From the NCBI GenBank assembly GCA_000827325.1, contig KN832871.1:310001-374000 (forward strand): DNA of 64,000 nucleotides, written 5' to 3'. The first letter of the stretch is position 1. The number at the start of each line of letters is the position of its first letter. Position numbers and translations under genes: made by a program. The DNA comes from Oidiodendron maius Zn (taxonomy: Eukaryota; Ascomycota; Leotiomycetes; Myxotrichaceae). Shown in pieces: positions 1 to 11,292 of this stretch. Under the pieces are notes generated by a model. It did not search any database, was not told where the DNA came from, and saw nothing but the letters and a program-made list of their open reading frames with translations.

Positions 1-1330
1 ATGACGTCCGCCATACTTGTTTTCCTTCGATGAAGATCGAGCCACGGAGCGATAAGGCGGTTTGATCGCAACTGCTGTGACTCCAGGTCTGAATTCTAGT
101 GTAATCCTCTAAGAAGTCATGTGTGTACTGACTCTTGGTGTACTGGGCTAAGCGTCGATTTCTCTAGACGATGATTTGTCGAGGATTGGTAAAAGGAATT
201 CCCAGTGAGGGAGATGAGAAGGAAAAGGCTATACGTACCTATGCAGGAGATAGGCAGGAGAGGTAAACCCGCGAAGGACTCACGAGTTTGCTTTGATATT
301 CTTGATGTTGGTCAAAGAAAAAAAGATCGAAACAGGTTGATCCAGAGTGATGATCAGAAGTTGTTGATGGAAACGCGTCGCAGGAATATGAAGAAAGGAG
401 TGACAAAGTGAAGTGTCGCCGTTAGGCACCCTTACACCAGACTATTGCCTCTATATCGCGAGTCGGGGTACCTACCTGCCATACCCTTTATTGAGCTTTC
501 GCAGATTCACTCTCCGGCATGAAGAGAGATTAGAGAGTGTTCACTTTATTTTTGAAGTCGGCTGGGACTACTTTCTCCCTCTGCTTGGCCTCCAAGGCTT
601 CTTACTTTTTAGACAATCATATAACAGGACTTGCACAACTAAAGAGAGCGCAATTGGTGATGTACATATTCCAATGTGCTCTAAATCGGAGCCACGAAGG
701 AAAATATGATGCGCTATAGTTGAACTTTCAATGCTGATACCACGCTTGCTCATTCAAATACAATTACGGAGAGAAGAACATCTCCTCAGATAAAGTACTC
801 ATGCTTAACTTACGGATACGAATCAGGCCAAACAGAGTGGGAATTAGTCCCAATTTAATCGTTCCTAGTAGCCTGCTTTGGGTCTCATTGATGCGGAAGT
901 GCGATCATGGCTGTTGACCGAGAAGAATTGACCACATCCCGGGCTCATGATTTCGATTCAAGGACCGACGGAGCAAGGAGAAACACCAATATTAGAAATC
1001 TGCGACGGAGAATGATGGCTGGACTACACCTTGCTCGAGTGACCCCATGGACAATTGAGACGGTAGACCTTGACGCCAGGATACCCACGAGTCGGAGTCA
1101 GAACAACAGCTAGAATCGCATCTCTAGGACCTTGTACCAGGCATACAGTGTTGAGTGTTGTAGATACAGAGTGCTTACCGACCCTGAAATCAGGACAAGC
1201 TTCGCAATCAATTCGCCGATCCAGTCAGGGTACAGCTTGAAGTGACGGGGATATTTCCTCCGAGTTTTTGCCCCCCCCCCCTCCAAATTGCGTAGCTCGC
1301 TGACAGATACCCCCACTATCTAGCACCGTG
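1..1330. other. Non-coding left edge
   Basis: No reading frame here resembles a known protein and none shows a convincing intron-exon pattern. The longest open stretches are under 105 codons and of random composition. A run of 11 C sits at about 1271-1281. The stretch is probably intergenic DNA plus the distal promoter of the aldo-keto reductase that follows. Confidence 0.5.
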
Positions 1331-1333
1331 TCC

Positions 1334-1340
1334 TATATAA
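1334..1340 (+). promoter_or_regulatory. TATA box of the aldo-keto reductase gene
   Basis: The motif TATATAA lies about 107 bp before the ATG at 1447, a usual distance for a fungal core promoter. Confidence 0.5.
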
Positions 1341-1446
1341 ACACTTCAGGTTGCTGGCTCATTCTATTTATCTCGAATAACCCCATTTTTGAAGTCAAAA
1401 AGATACCAATTGGATCACAGTACACTTACTGCGCTGTACTTTCAAA

Positions 1447-2600
1447 ATGTCTGTTCCCGATGGTCTTCCCAAGATGGAATACAGGCTCCTTGGCCGCTCT
1501 GGCCTCAAAGTTTCTGCCATCTCCCTTGGAGGATGGCTCACATACGGAGGACACGTTGAAAATGGTACTATGGATGACTCAATTCGGGACATGTAAAATG
1601 CTGACGGGGTCGCAGAGAATACATTCGCTTGTATGAAAGCTGCCTATGATGTCGGGGTCAACTTTTTCGACTGTGCGGAGCAATACTCTGGAGGAGAATC
1701 CGAGAAAGTAATGGGCGACGCGATAAAGAAGTTTGGATGGAAGCGCAATGACTTGGTCATCTCAACGAAGGTAAGTCACTAGGACTACTAACCCTGTCGC
1801 TCGGCGGAAACATTACTTACATGAGGAGGCAGATCTACTGGGGCACTGCATTCGGTGACAACCCAGTCAACAATGTCGGTCTGTCTCGAAAACACATCAT
1901 CGAAGGAGTAAATAGCTCTCTCGAGCGTCTTGGCCTCGAGTATGTGGACCTGATATACGCACATCGGGCCGATCGAGAGACGCCAATGGAGGAGACCGTC
2001 CGCGCCTTCAACCACATCATCAACACTGGAAAGGCTTTGTACTGGGGCACCTCCGAGTGGACTGCAGAAGAGATAGCTTCGGCATGGCGATATGCAGACA
2101 AGCTCGGATTAATTGGCCCCGTGATGGAGCAGCCTCAGTATAACATGCTTGCGCGACAGAAAGTTGAGGGTGAATTTGAACGGCTGTACGAGGAATTCGG
2201 CCTTGGCCTTACCATTTTCAGCCCGCTCAAGATTGGAATTCTCACCGGCAAGTATAATGACGGAATTCCAAAGGATTCGCGACTGGGAACCAGCAATGAT
2301 AATTTCGTCAAGGGGATGAACGAGCGTATCGGGGATGAGAGCTGGAAGAAGGACATTGAGACTGTGGCTAGGCTAAAGCCAATTGCTGAAAAGCTTGAGA
2401 TCTCGCAAGCCACTCTAGCTATGGCGTGGGTTCTGCACAACAAGAATGTCAGCTCGGCAATCACTGGTGCTAGTCGACCGGAGCAAGTCTATGACATTGT
2501 CAAGTCGTTGGACGCTGTATCCAAATTGACACCAGAAGTGATGGACGATATTGACGCTGTCCTAGGCAACAAGCCCACCGCATTGATAAGAAGGTATTGA
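1447..2600 (+). CDS. Aldo/keto reductase, Kv-beta-like (AKR6/7 type)
   Basis: Three exons (1447-1564, 1616-1770, 1833-2600) give a 346-aa protein, the usual length of fungal Kv-beta-like NADPH-dependent aldo-keto reductases. The start is the first ATG of the frame and opens directly into the first TIM-barrel strand (YRLLGRSGLKVSAISLGGW). The catalytic tetrad is visible: Asp58 and Tyr63 in NFFDCAEQYSGGESE, Lys91 in VISTK, and His135 in IYAHRAD. The C-terminal part has the expected cofactor loop (ITGASRPEQV). The enzyme should reduce aldehydes or ketones in the cytosol; the substrate cannot be told from sequence. No channel partner is evident, and such fungal proteins usually act as stand-alone reductases. 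The second intron carries an in-frame ATG just before the acceptor, so a naive call would start at 1821 and lose the N-terminal third. Confidence 0.93.
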
Positions 2601-2850
2601 TTTACTGACTGGGAGGGTTTTATTTTAGATTATGACTCTTGATCTTCAGATATATATCTCAGTTGCGGTTAAAAAGTGCTTTCATTCCAGATCACACCGT
2701 ATCCATTCGTTATGTTATATCCTAGACTTGTGCCACAACGCCTTGTTCCTGATGCTCCATAGTAGTACGTCTCTATCCAAATAAATCCTACCAATGGACA
2801 CCGCCTTCGTGAACGCCGACTTGCATATATACACCCTAGCTATTAAGCAG

Positions 2851-3633
2851 TTATGGACTGCTCACGGTACTTGCCGATCTCCTAAGTGAAGTATGCCTCT
2901 CAGAGGCAGTAAGAGCAGCCTCAGGTCTCATAATATCTGTAGATCTGTTTTCTGACGCTCGATTAAGATGCTCATTATATACGGGAGGGCTCGAATTTAA
3001 GCCCATGTTGCTCAGTTCCACCGTCTCTGCGTGCATATGAGATGATGCGGCCGTGCTCGGTCTTCGTAACTCTTCACTTCTAATGCTCGGGGGCTTCGAT
3101 CCAGGGACATAAGGCGGTGGGGCCTCGCCCCGCTCATTGAGCCCCTCTTCTGGGCCGGTATCATGGAGGTTAGTGCTATAGAGACCTCCTCGTCCCATAC
3201 CAAATCGAGATCTCCAGCCTTCGACGTCCCGAGCCAGAGCTCGCTGTCCCCGATTATGAATTAGGGCCGCCTTCCGTTTCTTCTGACGACCCACGTATAA
3301 AATGCAGAATGAAATTATGATAACTACACCTGCTATTATCAGGAAATAGTAATTGAAAGCGTGAGATGCTTCGGTGGGGGATGACGAGGGCTGAGATGAG
3401 GAGGCGGCCGACGGGGGACTTGACTGCGTAGTGGTTGATGTAGATATGGTTGTAGCAGAGGGAATAGTTGATGTAGAAAAGGTCGTAGGAGATCGAGCGG
3501 TTTGGGATAAGGAAGTTGTGAGTTGTGCTGAGGAAGTCGAGGGAAGGAAGAGCGCTAGGAAGAAGAGAGCTGTGGATCGAGGGAGATAAGATCTGGCACA
3601 TTGACAGCGCCGCTGAGAAAAATGAGGCTCCAT
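2851..3633 (-). CDS. Single-pass membrane protein with Ser/Thr-rich ectodomain and PY motif
   Basis: One exon, 260 aa, no function recognised. After a short basic N-terminus there is a signal-like hydrophobic stretch (about residues 21-36, TALFFLALFLPSTSSA), then a Ser/Thr/Pro-rich region (about 37-88) that looks O-glycosylated. A strong transmembrane helix follows (about 92-114, YYFLIIAGVVIIISFCILYV), then a stop-transfer sequence GRQKKRKAA and a cytosolic tail of about 145 residues. The tail carries a proline-tyrosine motif (EAPPPYVPG), the class bound by WW domains of Rsp5-family ubiquitin ligases, plus Ser-rich stretches near the end. This layout is common for fungal wall-stress-sensor-like or arrestin-client proteins, but no WSC or other named domain is visible. 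It is transcribed away from TFB5. Confidence 0.7.
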   Translation of the reverse strand: MEPHFSQRRCQCARSYLPRSTALFFLALFLPSTSSAQLTTSLSQTARSPTTFSTSTIPSATTISTSTTTQSSPPSAASSSQPSSSPTEASHAFNYYFLIIAGVVIIISFCILYVGRQKKRKAALIHNRGQRALARDVEGWRSRFGMGRGGLYSTNLHDTGPEEGLNERGEAPPPYVPGSKPPSIRSEELRRPSTAASSHMHAETVELSNMGLNSSPPVYNEHLNRASENRSTDIMRPEAALTASERHTSLRRSASTVSSP

Positions 3634-4092
3634 CTTGCAGCTTGGATGAGGATAATTGACGTCGCAGGTTCTTGTATGATGAGCTATGGCCCGCCCAAAG
3701 CTGGAGTGGCGGTTTTCATTGCTCCATGCCTAGCATGTTACCCCGCGGTGTGGCTTAACATGAAGATATAACCCGTAACACCAGTTTGACGTACGAATGA
3801 GTATGAAAGAAGGATAGAGAGACAGCTGTAGAGCAGGCTATTGTCGTATGTTGTCAGGCTGACTGATTATCAGAATACTCCTAGTGCCGAGCCTGCCGAG
3901 TTCTTTGGTTGATCTCGATAACCTTCCTCCGGAGATGCCGCTTCGCCATTACGCGTTGTCCAGGCCACATTCTGTCCAATCTGCTATCGCATTCGGGCGC
4001 AAGTCACGCGACCTGCGTCAATCTCAGCCTGGACCATTTAGACATCTCCAACAGAGAAGGGGAGAAGGACGTTGAACCACGACAGACTCACT
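3634..4092. other. Intergenic region between the membrane protein and TFB5
   Basis: This is divergent spacer of about 460 bp. It holds short open frames that overlap one another and do not look like real proteins. It probably contains both promoters; I see no clear TATA box. Confidence 0.5.
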
Positions 4093-4425
4093 ATGCCTCG
4101 AGCCATCCGAGGTAATTTCCCTCTCGTCTGACTGTGCTGCTATCTTATGGATGATTACATACGCTGATGACAACTCAGGTGTGCTGGTTGAGTGTGATCC
4201 ATCCATCAAGTCCATTATTGTCAAGATCGACAGCGAGGAGCACGCATATGTTGTAGAAGAGTTAGATGACCAGACTCTTGTCATCCAGGAGAACATGTTG
4301 CCTTTATTAAAAGCGCGTCTTGATGATGTCAGTGTTTTGAACCCTTCATAAAGTGGACGACGCTGATCCGAAAACAGGCCCTTAAAGAGACACAGCAACC
4401 TGCAGATGACTCCGGTTCGGATTAG
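4093..4425 (+). CDS. TFB5: TFIIH core subunit TFB5 (GTF2H5/p8 homologue)
   Basis: Three small exons (4093-4111, 4179-4327, 4378-4425) encode only 71 aa, the usual size of this family. The protein begins MPRAIRGVLVECDPSIKSII, the near-invariant TFB5 N-terminus, continues through AYVVEELDDQTLVIQ, and ends in an acidic tail (DDSGSD). TFB5 stabilises TFIIH by binding Tfb2 and is needed for nucleotide excision repair and efficient RNA polymerase II initiation. The first exon codes for six residues plus one base. The second intron uses the donor GTCAGT. Without that splice the frame would read into VSVLNPS and stop, losing the conserved LKETQQP end, so the splice is well supported. Confidence 0.93.
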
Positions 4426-4753
4426 GGTGGCCTTGAGGGTATGCTTCTAGGAACTGGCGTTGATAGACGAAAGGTGAAGTTGGTTGGGTATGGTTTCTGA
4501 GAGTTAGGTGCTCCCATAAAAGTTGCATTATCTATTAAGATATGCTTCTTTTTAGCGTACGACCACAATATCTTCTGCTGGCCCGTTCCTCTACATAATA
4601 AAAGGCCCCTTCTTTTCTTTTACCTCTATCCACACCTTGTTTACTAAGGACGTATTACCTGCGTCGATGGTCAAGCCCGAGAAGTAATAGGTACAAGGCG
4701 TCTATAACTTTTCTAATTTACAAACATTAGACAAGATATAAATACAAATCCTC
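4426..4753. other. Convergent spacer between TFB5 and uL16m
   Basis: This is 3' flanking DNA of two converging genes. It is AT-rich with short pyrimidine runs, as expected for 3' UTRs and polyadenylation signals. No gene is visible. Confidence 0.5.
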
Positions 4754-5646
4754 TCATAGAGCTGGAGGGGCTGATGGAGACGATGTAGCATCAGATGTCG
4801 CATTCCCAGAAAGTGAGCCTAGTGGAATCTTCCTCCTTGGCCTCTTCAACTCCTCCAGTGTAATTCCATCCAGCTTAGTTATTCCAACAACAGGTGGGTC
4901 TCCCTTCTTCACAAACTCATACAATCCTGTGGCAAGGTTAATTGCCTACAGCTAATTACGGAAATAGTAAATGTGGGAGCTCACCTGGCATTTTGTTTGC
5001 TGCTAATCGAAATGCGTCTCGAGCAACCTGCTCGTGTATGTCTCCCTTCAACTCAAAAATGATTTTGCTAACAGCTATTCTGGATGCCCAGTGATCAAAT
5101 GATCCTTTGCCTTTACCCATACGGACCTGATGAGAGTTAGTTCTGTAGATCGAGTGTGAATAGTATATTGCATACCTCATTACCGCTACTATACACCCCT
5201 ATATTCGCACAAACTCTCTTGTATAACCGATAGCGCATTCCCTTTAATCGGACTTTGATCGCTTCTTCTCCGATCTTTAACTGCGAGGCGCTGACACGTC
5301 GATGATGATCACGCATCCGCAGACCATAGTCACCCCAAACTATCGTTGTACCTCTCGCGGAGCCGCCAGTTGGTACGCGAGGGCGACCTTTGGGAGATCT
5401 CTTTGCCTCTGGTTTCGTGGGCAATAGCCAATCTCCGGCCCTGGCAGATGTACTTGAGAATGGGCGATTGAAGCTCAGTGGTCCATTTTTCGTTGGTAAT
5501 GGCCTACTACCAAAAGAGGTTGTGGCTAGGGCATTGGCAGATCGGCGAGATATCGACGATATAGATAGCTTGTCGAATTGAGCTGCTAAGCTCGACGCAT
5601 TGCGAAGTTTCATGGCGGTGATGGTCTTCCTATATAACATTTGCAT
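4754..5646 (-). CDS. MRPL16: Mitochondrial large-subunit ribosomal protein uL16m
   Basis: Three exons on the minus strand (5646-5176, 5126-4985, 4926-4754) give 261 aa. The first about 75 residues are basic and Ser/Ala-rich with few acids (a matrix-targeting presequence). The L16 domain then follows: [20 protein letters not shown], the RNA-binding [16 protein letters not shown] loop, and the [21 protein letters not shown] end. uL16 sits near the peptidyl-transferase centre and the A-site tRNA elbow. The exon 1/2 junction falls in the [11 protein letters not shown] motif, which fixes the splice. For the second intron the first two AG candidates lead to an immediate stop, so the third (before GATTG) is used. 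In-frame ATGs at residues 1, 3 and 12 leave the exact start uncertain. Confidence 0.95.
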
Positions 5647-5942
5647 AGCTCAAAGAATCGAATTCGACTTGGAATAATTTAATGCCCTGCATCCTCAGGC
5701 ACAAATTACGCAATCAGTCACAACTCTCCTAATCCTAATTAGGTCAAGTCGGGTCACGGTCTCGCGTGCTGGAAGTGGGAGTCGCGTCTACCAATTTTGG
5801 AATATTCGGAATCAAGAGGTGCGTAATATATCTCGATATCTCTTCCACGTATCTGTCACTTTCTCCTCAACTCCGTAGATGATGTTCTACTGGAGTTGAC
5901 ATTGAACTCTTTTCTGGAAAGTTCCGCTCCAATCCATCAAGA
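5647..5942. promoter_or_regulatory. Bidirectional promoter of MRPL16 and RFC1
   Basis: Only 296 bp separate the two divergent start codons, so both promoters must lie here. I see no consensus TATA box. Confidence 0.6.
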
Positions 5943-8900
5943 ATGCCTCCGGATATCAGGAACTTTTTTGGCGGGAAGGTCTCTGCACCGATACGAGAAA
6001 AGGACCCTAAGAAAGAAGATGACTCTAAAAAGAAGAGGGGCAGTAAGATGTCTGGCCTCCTCGAAGATACATTGGCATGCTGATATACCTAGAAGGCAGA
6101 AAGGTTATAGATGATAGTGATGACGATGCACCGACTCCAGCGTGAGAAGAGTTCTACGTCCTGTCTTTTAGTGCTGATGTTCTGACACGGAAGGGGGACC
6201 AGATCAAAGAAATCTTCTCCAAAGAAGGCCGCTACCGCGAAGTCTACGTATGCTTGCCTCCGCCCCTGTAGCATCTGCTAATGCTCTGATTAGGAAGAAG
6301 GAGTCGCCGAAAGGCCAGGAAACCACCACCTCCGACTATTTTGCCTCAACTAGCAAGCCTAAGCCTGCAAAGTCAACACCCCCTAAGTCGAAAAGCCAAC
6401 CCTCCGTTGAACCCAATAAGCCATCTCCTGCTCGCAAGAAGACAGTTACTTCATATGCCACATATGCCGACGACGACGAAACTGCCTTTTTAGATGACGA
6501 TAAAGATGCTGGCGATGATATTTTTGCGGCAGATCTGAGAAAGGACAGGAAGAGAAATAATGATGATTATATCGAGATTGATAGTGATGATGAGCCTATT
6601 CCAAAACCACAGAAGTCGGCATTGAAGGGCAAGCCAAGCAAAGCAAAGAGGAGTGCAGACGTTGAAATGAGGGACGTTGATGACGACGATTTTATGCCTC
6701 TGGACACTGCAGTACAACAGTCTTCAAAGATAGGCAAAAAGCGGAAATCTGTGGATTTAGAGTCAGAGAGTGACGGGGATGCATTTGATGAGCCGGTCCG
6801 GTCTGTAAAACCCAAATCTGGCAAACAACCGCCATCAAAGAGACCCCGAGCGCCCACTAAACAAACCGATGCCTCGGAAAGCGCTGGTATACAAGCTATA
6901 CTGGATAGCATTCCTACGGTTCGACCTCCCACTCCACCGCCAAAAGACGATTCGAAATTTGATTGGCGAAAGGCAGGGGGAGGGGGTGGCAATGCTGGGC
7001 CGCCTCCAGCAGCAGGTTCAAAGGAAATACCTGTTGGCGAAGAGAACTGTCTGGCCGGCCTGACTTTTGTCTTCACAGGCTTGCTTGAGACTCTGTCTCG
7101 AGAAGAGGGCCAAGAGTTGGTGAAACGTTATGGTGGAAAGGTCACTGGGGCGCCCAGCAGCAAGACGAGCTACGTTGTTCTTGGATCAGATGCAGGACCC
7201 AGTAAACTGAGAAAAATTCAGACAATGAATATCAAAACCATTAACGAGGATGGTCTGTTCGAGCTGATTAGAAGACTACCTGCTAATGGTGGAGATGGGA
7301 AAGCTGCCGAGAAAAACATGGAGAAGAAGAAGGCACAAGAGGAGAAAATCAAGAAAGAAGCTGAAGAAATGGAGAAAGAAGAGCAAAGAAAGGCTGCAGA
7401 GGCCGAAAAAGCTACAAAGGAAGCTCAGAGACAAGCTGCATTGAAGGGCTCGTCAACCTCTGTACCTGTCCGCCCAACGCCGCCATCATCTCAACTGTGG
7501 ACAAGCAAATATGCCCCAACCATGATGAGCCAAATCTGTGGCAACAGAGGCCAGGTTGAGAAGATACAGAATTGGCTAAAAGGATGGCAAAAGGCTCATA
7601 AGTACGACTTCCAGAAGAAAGGACCCGATGGCCTTGGCGGGTACCGGGCCATTATGATACATGGCCCACCTGGAGTAGGGAAAACTACTGCTGCGCACAT
7701 GGCCGCTAAGCTTTCCGGATATGACATTCTTGAAAGCAATGCTAGCGATACAAGAAGCAAAAAGCTTGTCGAGACTGGCCTAGGCGAAGTGCTGGATAAT
7801 AATTCGCTTCTTGGGTACTTTGCCGCAGACGGTAAATCTATTGATAAAAATAAGAAGAAGATAGTCCTAATCATGGACGAAGTCGACGGTATGTCAGCTG
7901 GGGACCGAGGTGGCGTTGGGGCGCTGGCCAAGGTCTGCAAGAAGACAGATATCCCTATGATACTAATTTGCAATGAGCGCAAACTTCCCAAGATGAGACC
8001 TTTTGACCATATTACTTTGGATCTGCCCTTCAGACGGCCAACCACGGAGCAAGTCCGTTCACGTATTGCAACCATTTGCCTTCGAGAGGGTCTCAAACTG
8101 CCACTGAATGTTATCGACGCGCTTATTGAGGGCAGCAATAAGGACATTCGGCAAGTCATCAACATGGTATCTACTGCAAAACTCGACCAAGACGCTATGG
8201 ATTTTGACCAAAGCAAAGCTATGTCAAAGGCGTGGGAGAAGCATGTCGTTCTGAAGCCTTGGGATATCTCTCAAAAGTTGCTGGGTGGTGGCTTGTTTGC
8301 TCCATCCAGTAAATCTACACTTAACGACAAGATCGAACTGTACTTCAACGACCATGAATTTAGCTACTTGATGATTCAAGAGAATTATCTTAAGACAAAA
8401 CCAATGTTAGCTAATGGCGCAAATTCCTCACGAGAACAGAATTTGAAGGCGCTTCAACTTGCCGAGCAGGCTGCAGAGAGCATTAGCGATGGAGATTTGG
8501 TTGATCGTATGATCCATGGATCACAACAACAATGGAGTCTTATGCCTACTCACGCAGTTTTCAGTACAGTGCGGCCTGCAAGTTTTGTTTCCGGCCAAGT
8601 GACCGGAACCGACTTCACCAAATGGCTTGGCAATAACAGTAAACTCGGAAAACTTGCTCGCTATGTGAAAGAGATCCAGGCACATATGCGCCTTCGATCA
8701 TCTGGCGACCGTCATGAAATTCGTCAGCAGTATCTTCCTGTTCTGTGGACACAATTAATTCGGCGACTCCAGGTGGAAGGGAAGTCGTCTGTAGAGGACG
8801 TCATTGAGTTGATGGATAGCTACTTCTTGACCAGAGACGATTTTGACTACATCATGGAGCTTGGACTTGGACCGCAGGATCAAGAAAGGGTTGTTATTGA

Positions 8901-9234
8901 AACCCAGACCAAAGCGACCTTCACACGAACGTGAGTAATGCTACTCAATACATGAAGCGACGCTAACTTAATTAGATATAACTCTCGGCCCCATCCAGTT
9001 CCTTTCATGAAGGCTAGCAATGTGCTGGTCACTGCCAAGGCGGCGAAGGAAGTGCCTGATCTCGAAGAAGCTATTGAAGAGACAGACGATGAAGAAGTTA
9101 TCTCTGAAGTCAAAGAAGACGAGGAGGATGATGGCGACTTTAGTAAGGATAAGTACATCAAGCAGCCAAAGGCAAAGAAAGCGGCTGCGAGCAAAAAGGC
9201 AGCTTCCAAAAAGAAAGCCGCCAAGGATGATTAG
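5943..9234 (+). CDS. RFC1: Replication factor C large subunit
   Basis: Five exons (5943-6042, 6093-6141, 6194-6247, 6294-8930, 8976-9234) give 1032 aa, the normal size of RFC1. The N-terminus has a PIP-like motif (DIRNFFGGK) followed by a long Lys/Asp/Ser-rich disordered region. A BRCT domain lies at about residues 320-399 (LTFVFTGLLETLSREEGQEL). The AAA+ clamp-loader core has Walker A GPPGVGKTT at about 525 and Walker B IMDEVDG at about 595. The RFC1 C-terminal domain and a basic/acidic tail (AAASKKAASKKKAAKDD) complete it. RFC loads PCNA onto primer-template junctions. The three short 5' introns are placed by splice signals and by retention of a lysine-rich frame; the third 5' exon border (acceptor CGGAAG) is the least sure. 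Confidence 0.95.
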
Positions 9235-10308
9235 CTGAACTATAGCTCGCTTAGATGTGCGGCTTTTGGAAGAGCACAATATTGAGTGGAACGGTTGCGC
9301 TAGCTATCGCCCGTCGAGGTGTATAGGAGGGCCAAAATAGTGTCTTCATATTTTGCTAATAGAACAATACCAGCCCCTGAATATTCTTCGACAGCAGAAT
9401 TGCAGAGTAAGACGGAGTGACTGGACGCGATTTACGAGTCAAGCTGTCAATTGTGGCTGGATTGCTTCATCGGGGAGCCCGTAGAGTGATTCCCCAGCTC
9501 CCCGCACGTTTTTCCACGAGTCAGTCTTTCTCCCTTCTATTTCCTTTGCTAAATAAGATACAATACGTACTGTAGAGGGGAATTGTGGAAACAGAGTCTG
9601 CTCGCGGTCGAACTCGCTCCTAGCAACGAGTCTCCACTGCCTCCCTCACCGGCAAGCTGTTCTAGGTAAGCCGACCAGCATAGTGAATCGACCAGTGCCG
9701 ATGCCTTCCCCTGAGCGGCAGTGAAGCGCGGCCATCCATGACATCTGGTGGAGGTGGCTGTCTCGCCCACAAACCCGCCACCCTTGAAACATGGGGTCTG
9801 GATACCCCGGAAATCTTAGTTTGCCATTGTTCTAAGCTGGGAAGCTGCTGGCACCGCGCACAAAGCCTGGTTCCCGATGACGACTGGCTGCGAATGTCCC
9901 AAAAGATGATCTTCGTCAACTTACTAATTCCTGCAAGCGTTATGGCAAGCTTTCACATCATACAAATAAACAGTTTAACCTTTCGTTCGCCGTTCGTTGC
10001 TTTCTTTCCCTATCGCGTTCTACCGGAGAATTGCAGATGCTGCCCTTGGTTTGGCACGTCGCCTGGTAGTTTTGTTTGACTTGTTCCCTTTCCTTATCTT
10101 TGGAGGCTCACATCTTCTATAATCATCATATTTAGTTAGCCGAGATACTTTGGTCTACGCGGTAGGAGGTTGAACCTCGCCGTTAGTAAATGCTGTGGTG
10201 CTGTTCAATCAAATAGACGAAGCAAAGTGCAATGACGAAGAAACCAGTCGAAGAAAGTCCGAAAGTAATTTGGAGAAGCTGGTGGTGAGTTGAGCTGAAT
10301 TTTGTAAT
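9235..10308. other. Intergenic DNA downstream of RFC1
   Basis: I find no gene in this kilobase. It begins with the RFC1 3' flank and runs into the repeat-bearing patch at 10.3-11.5 kb. The short open frames on both strands do not resemble any family I know. Confidence 0.45.
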
Positions 10309-10450
10309 GATGGACACCGTCCAAAAAGTGCTTTGAAGTTCCTGATGGCGAGTCAAGCTAAAGAATGACTAAGAATGCAGTCCAAAAGAGTCCAAAAGAG
10401 CTTTAAAGGTGCTGATGCTGAGTCGAGCTAAATGCTCGACTTAGCCGCCA
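10309..10450. repeat. Local direct duplication with an 11-bp box at its left end
   Basis: Two imperfect copies of a roughly 55-bp segment start at about 10319 and 10390. Both begin TCCAAAA and continue through CTTT, CTGATG, GAGTC and AGCTAAA. The first is preceded by GGACACCGTCC, whose reverse complement GGACGGTGTCC occurs at about 11294. The two boxes thus bracket the broken gene between them like terminal inverted repeats, although the flanking bases do not match further. Confidence 0.45.
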
Positions 10451-11216
10451 CCTTGAGGTGCCGTGCCGAGTGGAAATGCCTATTGAGATTCCTCTGACAC
10501 CCGGTTGCGTAATTACAGGGCTCGCAGTAGTATCTCTGAGCTTCAAGATTTTTGTAGTAGTTTTCTTTATTTGTAAGCCATTTAATAGTTTTCGTAATCC
10601 CGGCAACATTGTCGATGTGCTTCTGGGTACGAATGTGCCTCCGCAGCTTAGCGCCGGTCCCGAAGACAATATCGCAAAGGTCGTATTTGTATTTCTTGGA
10701 GGCCCTATTATTGTTGATCTGTAGTACCTCACTATACGCTTTGTCCTCCTTCCTACACGTCAGTACATCTCTATAGCTGTGTTTGAGTCGCCTTTCAGCA
10801 TCGAGGGCCTCGATTTACTTGTTGGTAAGGTTCTTATGGATGTTACGAGACCCTTCCTACAGGGAGAAGTGCCTGCAACTGCCATTATATTCCATAGTAT
10901 CGAGACACCAGAGGCAGAGATGAGGCATGCTATAGTCCCCTGTGCAAGACACTATAGTCCAGAAATAAAGAGTGAGGGCGGCTTCAACAACAAGAAAGAG
11001 GGTGCAGAGTCGATATCTCTTTGTAGCAGTTGGGAGCGGTAACCAGCAGAGAAGTCCTTTGTAAGATATTTTATATCCGTTATCTAAAGCGAGACGGACA
11101 TGCCTCCCAAGCAGCTCTCCTTTGTTGTATTGTCTGATCTGCTTATATACACCGCTCTTACTATATATACCAGAGCCAATATAGACTTTAGGGCGATAGC
11201 CAGGTTTCTCAAGCAC
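10428..11216 (-). pseudogene. Broken GIY-YIG-like/C2H2 zinc-finger gene
   Basis: On the minus strand one frame runs about 263 codons from 11216 (the codon there is GTG; the frame stays open further upstream) to a TAG at 10428-10430. It is broken by two internal stops, a TAG near 10857 and a TAA about 13 codons later. The N-terminal half reads KVYIGSGIYSKSGVYKQIRQ, then ALDNGYKISYKGLLCWLPLP. This resembles a widespread fungal family with a GIY-YIG-nuclease-like motif. The C-terminal half holds two JAZ-type C2H2 fingers. The second is complete (CEPC, 12 residues, H, 5 residues, H). The first has Tyr where the first Cys is expected. Both stops and the lost Cys are explained by C-to-T or G-to-A changes, as in RIP. 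Family assignment is from memory of the motif. Confidence 0.55.
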
Positions 11217-11292
11217 AAGAAGATAGACAGCCCAGAGATTGACAAAGATAGAGCGGTAGACTCTTGAAGTACGAGATGGTAGGCGGAGTCTT

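Noticed and set aside
6567-7076. Minus-strand open frame inside RFC1
   Set aside because: It is the complement of the RFC1 coding frame and has no motif of its own.
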